From the NCBI GenBank assembly GCA_021295935.1, contig JAGWBL010000030.1, positions 1 through 8,785 of the forward strand: DNA of 8,785 bases, in the 5' to 3' direction. The position numbers were made by a program, and so were the translations under genes. The stretch is from Pseudomonadales bacterium (GTDB lineage Bacteria > Pseudomonadota > Gammaproteobacteria > Pseudomonadales > Azotimanducaceae). The first letter of the stretch is position 1; every line of letters starts with the position of its first letter. The notes under the pieces are model-generated. The model had not been told where the DNA came from. It was given only the letters and a program-made list of their open reading frames with translations, and did no database searches. Positions 6,970 to 8,785 of this stretch are shown here, in pieces.

Positions 6970-7910
6970 TTGAGCGGGACCTTGATCTTGAACGTCCGGT
7001 CGCCGCGCTGAACCTGCAGGCTTGCTGAATCCTCGAATTCGAACGCGCGGTCCAGCAGCTTCTTGTCGTCGGATTGGGAACCGAGGGGCTTGCCATTGAT
7101 GGACAGGATGATGTCTCCCTCACGCAGCCCCAAGCGCTTGAGCGCAGGCGAAGCGCTTTCCTTGTTGAATCGGTATCCTCTCGCCGAGGCAATCGATACG
7201 GGACTGAGTCCTCCTTGCTTGATGAGCGCCGGAAGACGGTCGCTCATTTCGCGAAGGTACGCTTTCGGCGCCATTCGATGCTCCTCGGCGACCTCCGCCA
7301 GAGACTTGAAGTGCGAGTTCGGAACCCGAGTCAGCTTGTTGCTTCGAGACGACGAGGTGCCAACCCCCATGGTGGTGCCAACCTCCTTGACCGAACCCCT
7401 CGTTCTGAGCCCGCCGTCATCGCTTGCAGTCAGCAGGCTGTGGCCGCGCTTGAACCTCAGCAGTTCCCGCACGCCTTCACGTTCCAGTTCGACGGCGGCG
7501 GGGTGGATCGCAACCAGTGTCGCGAATCCCGGAAGCTTGTCTCCGACCTTGTAGACCTTGGCGTCCCTGCCATTGGCGGAAATCATGCACGTTGAGTCCT
7601 GCGCAACGTGTCGGTTGCGGAAGATCCCGACAAGCGTCAGATCCAGGCGTGTGTCCTTCAGGGAAACCAGATCCACCGGATCTGGCTTGCTAGGCATCAT
7701 GGCTCCGAACGGGTTGGAGCTCAGGTACAGCTCCATGTCGTGATTCGTCGAAGGGTCGGGGGAAAGCCCGACCCCCGCAACTCCAAACGGGACCGGCGGG
7801 GGCGGTTGCACGACAAACCATATCGACCAAGCAACGGTCGCGGCGATGCCGGCAATGCCGACCGCGCTGGTTGCCCGCACTCCGAACTCCAGGCCCTTGG
7901 ATCGATTCAC
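6966..7910 (-). CDS. gspC: Type II secretion system inner-membrane protein GspC
   Basis: GspC is a bitopic inner-membrane protein whose periplasmic homology region (HR) binds the N0 domain of GspD, linking the inner platform to the secretin. The 314-residue product has a short cytoplasmic N-terminus, one membrane helix (about 13-34), a Pro-rich linker (QPPPPVPFG), an HR domain (about 87-153, TRLDLTLVGIF through VYKVGDKLPG) and a Ser-rich linker (about 165-195). A C-terminal PDZ domain (about 236-312) contains GLREGDIILSINGKPL. The PDZ form resembles Vibrio/Erwinia GspC rather than the coiled-coil type. The start is GTG 7910, overlapping the gspN stop as GTGA with no strong ribosome site, so it is probably translated by coupling. 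Its neighbours gspN and gspD confirm the system. Confidence 0.94.
   Translation of the reverse strand: MNRSKGLEFGVRATSAVGIAGIAATVAWSIWFVVQPPPPVPFGVAGVGLSPDPSTNHDMELYLSSNPFGAMMPSKPDPVDLVSLKDTRLDLTLVGIFRNRHVAQDSTCMISANGRDAKVYKVGDKLPGFATLVAIHPAAVELEREGVRELLRFKRGHSLLTASDDGGLRTRGSVKEVGTTMGVGTSSSRSNKLTRVPNSHFKSLAEVAEEHRMAPKAYLREMSDRLPALIKQGGLSPVSIASARGYRFNKESASPALKRLGLREGDIILSINGKPLGSQSDDKKLLDRAFEFEDSASLQVQRGDRTFKIKVPLK
7667..7685. repeat. Perfect inverted repeat (8-bp arms, 3-nt loop) inside gspC
   Basis: CCAGATCC, a 3-nt spacer ACC, then GGATCTGG. It lies in the gspC segment encoding the linker before the HR domain (around residues 75-82). There is no T-run, so it is not a typical terminator. 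It could slow ribosomes or RNA polymerase, but may be chance. Confidence 0.3.
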
Positions 7911-8692
7911 GATGACCCGGTCTCGGAAGGCATGGTCTGGACGGGGTCGTAGAGTCTTTCAGACACTTCGATCAGCACTCTTGAAGGGTCGAGGGAATCG
8001 AAGCGAGGCCAGTTGATCAGGTCCAGAAAGTGACCTGTCACCCCCACATGCACCCAGCCTGTGGGGTGTTCCAGGGACACGCGGAACAGTTCTCGTTCTG
8101 GATGGGATTCTAACCCCACCGTGGCCTCGAATCGCTCATTCTCGGTTGTCAGCTCTATCGCCATTGCAGGGAGTGACGTCAGGAAACTCGTGCCTGACAG
8201 CGCAAACTCGGTGGCACCTCCGCTCCAGTGGCAGTTGCCTTCCAGCTGCATTTGCGGTGGCATGTCATTGAGGGGCCCCACCCAGAGCTGCACTGCTTCC
8301 AGACTCAACTCCCCTTGAACCGAGATGTCATATGCGCCGAGACGCTGGTTGATCCAATGCTCGGATATTTGACCTGTAGCCGTGAGCAAGGTTCCCTCGC
8401 CCCCCGTGGTCAGTTCACCCTCCAGCTCGAACGACCCCGGGCCGAGTTCGTAGTCGATCCCGAGACGACCGTCGAGCCAGTGCCGCGGAGCAATCCGCCA
8501 TCGGACCATGGCGACGGACTGGGAGTCGAACTCCAAGGCGCCCTTGCCTCGCCAGAGCATGCCCGACGGGTGCTTGACCTGAAGGGGGCTGCCTTCGGGA
8601 ATGAACCTCGTGAGCAGAGCTGCGGGAGCGAACACCGCCAGCGCGATCGCGAACACCACGAAGCCCAGTGCCGTGTACAGGGCGAGTCTCAT
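7907..8692 (-). CDS. gspN: Type II secretion system protein GspN
   Basis: GspN is an accessory T2SS protein found in some but not all systems, anchored in the inner membrane with a periplasmic body; its exact role is not settled. The product from ATG 8692 has 261 residues, a usual length. It has one N-terminal membrane segment (about 5-28, ALYTALGFVVFAIALAVF), then HPSGMLWRGKGAL (about 41-53), matching the family's conserved SGT(L)W.G element, and a mostly beta-strand periplasmic part. An in-frame start at 8761 would add 23 residues, but 8692 has a good Shine-Dalgarno, begins directly before the membrane helix, and overlaps the upstream stop as ATGA. The assignment is supported by gspC and gspD immediately downstream. 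Confidence 0.88.
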   Translation of the reverse strand: MRLALYTALGFVVFAIALAVFAPAALLTRFIPEGSPLQVKHPSGMLWRGKGALEFDSQSVAMVRWRIAPRHWLDGRLGIDYELGPGSFELEGELTTGGEGTLLTATGQISEHWINQRLGAYDISVQGELSLEAVQLWVGPLNDMPPQMQLEGNCHWSGGATEFALSGTSFLTSLPAMAIELTTENERFEATVGLESHPERELFRVSLEHPTGWVHVGVTGHFLDLINWPRFDSLDPSRVLIEVSERLYDPVQTMPSETGSS

Positions 8693-8785
8693 CGAAGGAG
8701 CCTCTCGATGACCGAGAAGTGGATGTCCGCTAGCATCGGGAGGTCTGCGATCCGTACACACTCGTCGATGCCGTGGATGGTCTTG
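8689..8785 (-). CDS. C-terminal end of a probable M20-family metallopeptidase (5' part outside window)
   Basis: The minus strand enters the window in an open frame and ends at TGA 8689-8691, giving 31 residues: KTIHGIDECVRIADLP, then MLADIHFSVIERLLR. The pattern IHGIDE followed by a V-R-I-x-D-L-helix is the usual C-terminus of M20 zinc peptidases and deacylases, where the His is normally the last zinc ligand. The stop overlaps the gspN start as ATGA, so the gene is in the same operon. Which M20 member it is (dipeptidase, desuccinylase, carboxypeptidase) cannot be told from this piece. A different hydrolase cannot be excluded. Confidence 0.6.
   Translation of the reverse strand, partial: KTIHGIDECVRIADLPMLADIHFSVIERLLR
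8701..8706 (-). promoter_or_regulatory. Ribosome binding site that decides the gspN start
   Basis: On the minus strand GAGAGG lies 8 nt before ATG 8692. It is the only clear Shine-Dalgarno in the operon part seen here. It sits within the last codons of the upstream gene and supports 8692 over the longer in-frame start at 8761. Confidence 0.65.

Noticed and set aside
6253..7011. 252-residue open frame on the plus strand
   Set aside because: It is antisense to the N0-N2 domains of gspD, which are clearly real; His/Asp/Val-rich shadow composition.
6362..7192. 276-residue minus-strand frame overlapping gspC and gspD
   Set aside because: It spans the gspC/gspD junction in another frame with Arg/Ser-rich composition and no motif; both real genes are well supported.
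8693..8761. Longer gspN start at 8761
   Set aside because: It would place 23 non-hydrophobic residues before the membrane helix and overlap the upstream gene by about 70 nt; ATG 8692 has a good ribosome site and an ATGA overlap.

Overview
The window looks like a piece of a GC-rich Gram-negative chromosome, most likely a proteobacterium. The inference rests on a type II secretion (T2SS) gspN-gspC-gspD block, a full-length PlsB acyltransferase of the E. coli type, and strong G/C preference at third codon positions. No species can be named from the sequence.

The right two thirds (2646-8785) is a tightly packed minus-strand operon. In transcription order it holds the tail of a probable M20-family metallopeptidase (cut by the window edge), gspN, gspC, gspD and plsB. 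Each junction overlaps: ATGA (4 nt) between the peptidase and gspN, GTGA (4 nt) between gspN and gspC and again between gspC and gspD, and 26 nt between gspD and plsB. Only gspN has a clear ribosome binding site, so the later genes are probably translated by coupling. GspN and GspC (inner membrane) and GspD (outer-membrane secretin) form part of the T2SS envelope channel. PlsB makes lysophosphatidic acid, the first step of phospholipid synthesis. No gspE/F or pseudopilin genes follow gspD, so the rest of the T2SS must lie elsewhere.

The left third (1-2645) looks like a decaying accessory region read on the plus strand. It starts with the tail of an unrecognised coding sequence (to 160). A cysteine-containing unrecognised ORF (197-571) follows in the same frame, then a short coding-like ORF (558-668) in another frame. 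These may be pieces of one broken gene. After about 415 bp without a convincing gene comes a complete but dead IS630-family insertion sequence (about 1085-2285). It has short inverted ends, a TA duplication and all three DDE residues, but its transposase carries a frameshift and an internal stop. About 360 bp with no confident gene separate it from the end of plsB.

I found no RNA genes, CRISPR arrays, riboswitches or clear terminators. I did not find a convincing novel system. The left-hand broken Cys-containing gene and the joining of plsB to a T2SS block are the points most worth a second look.
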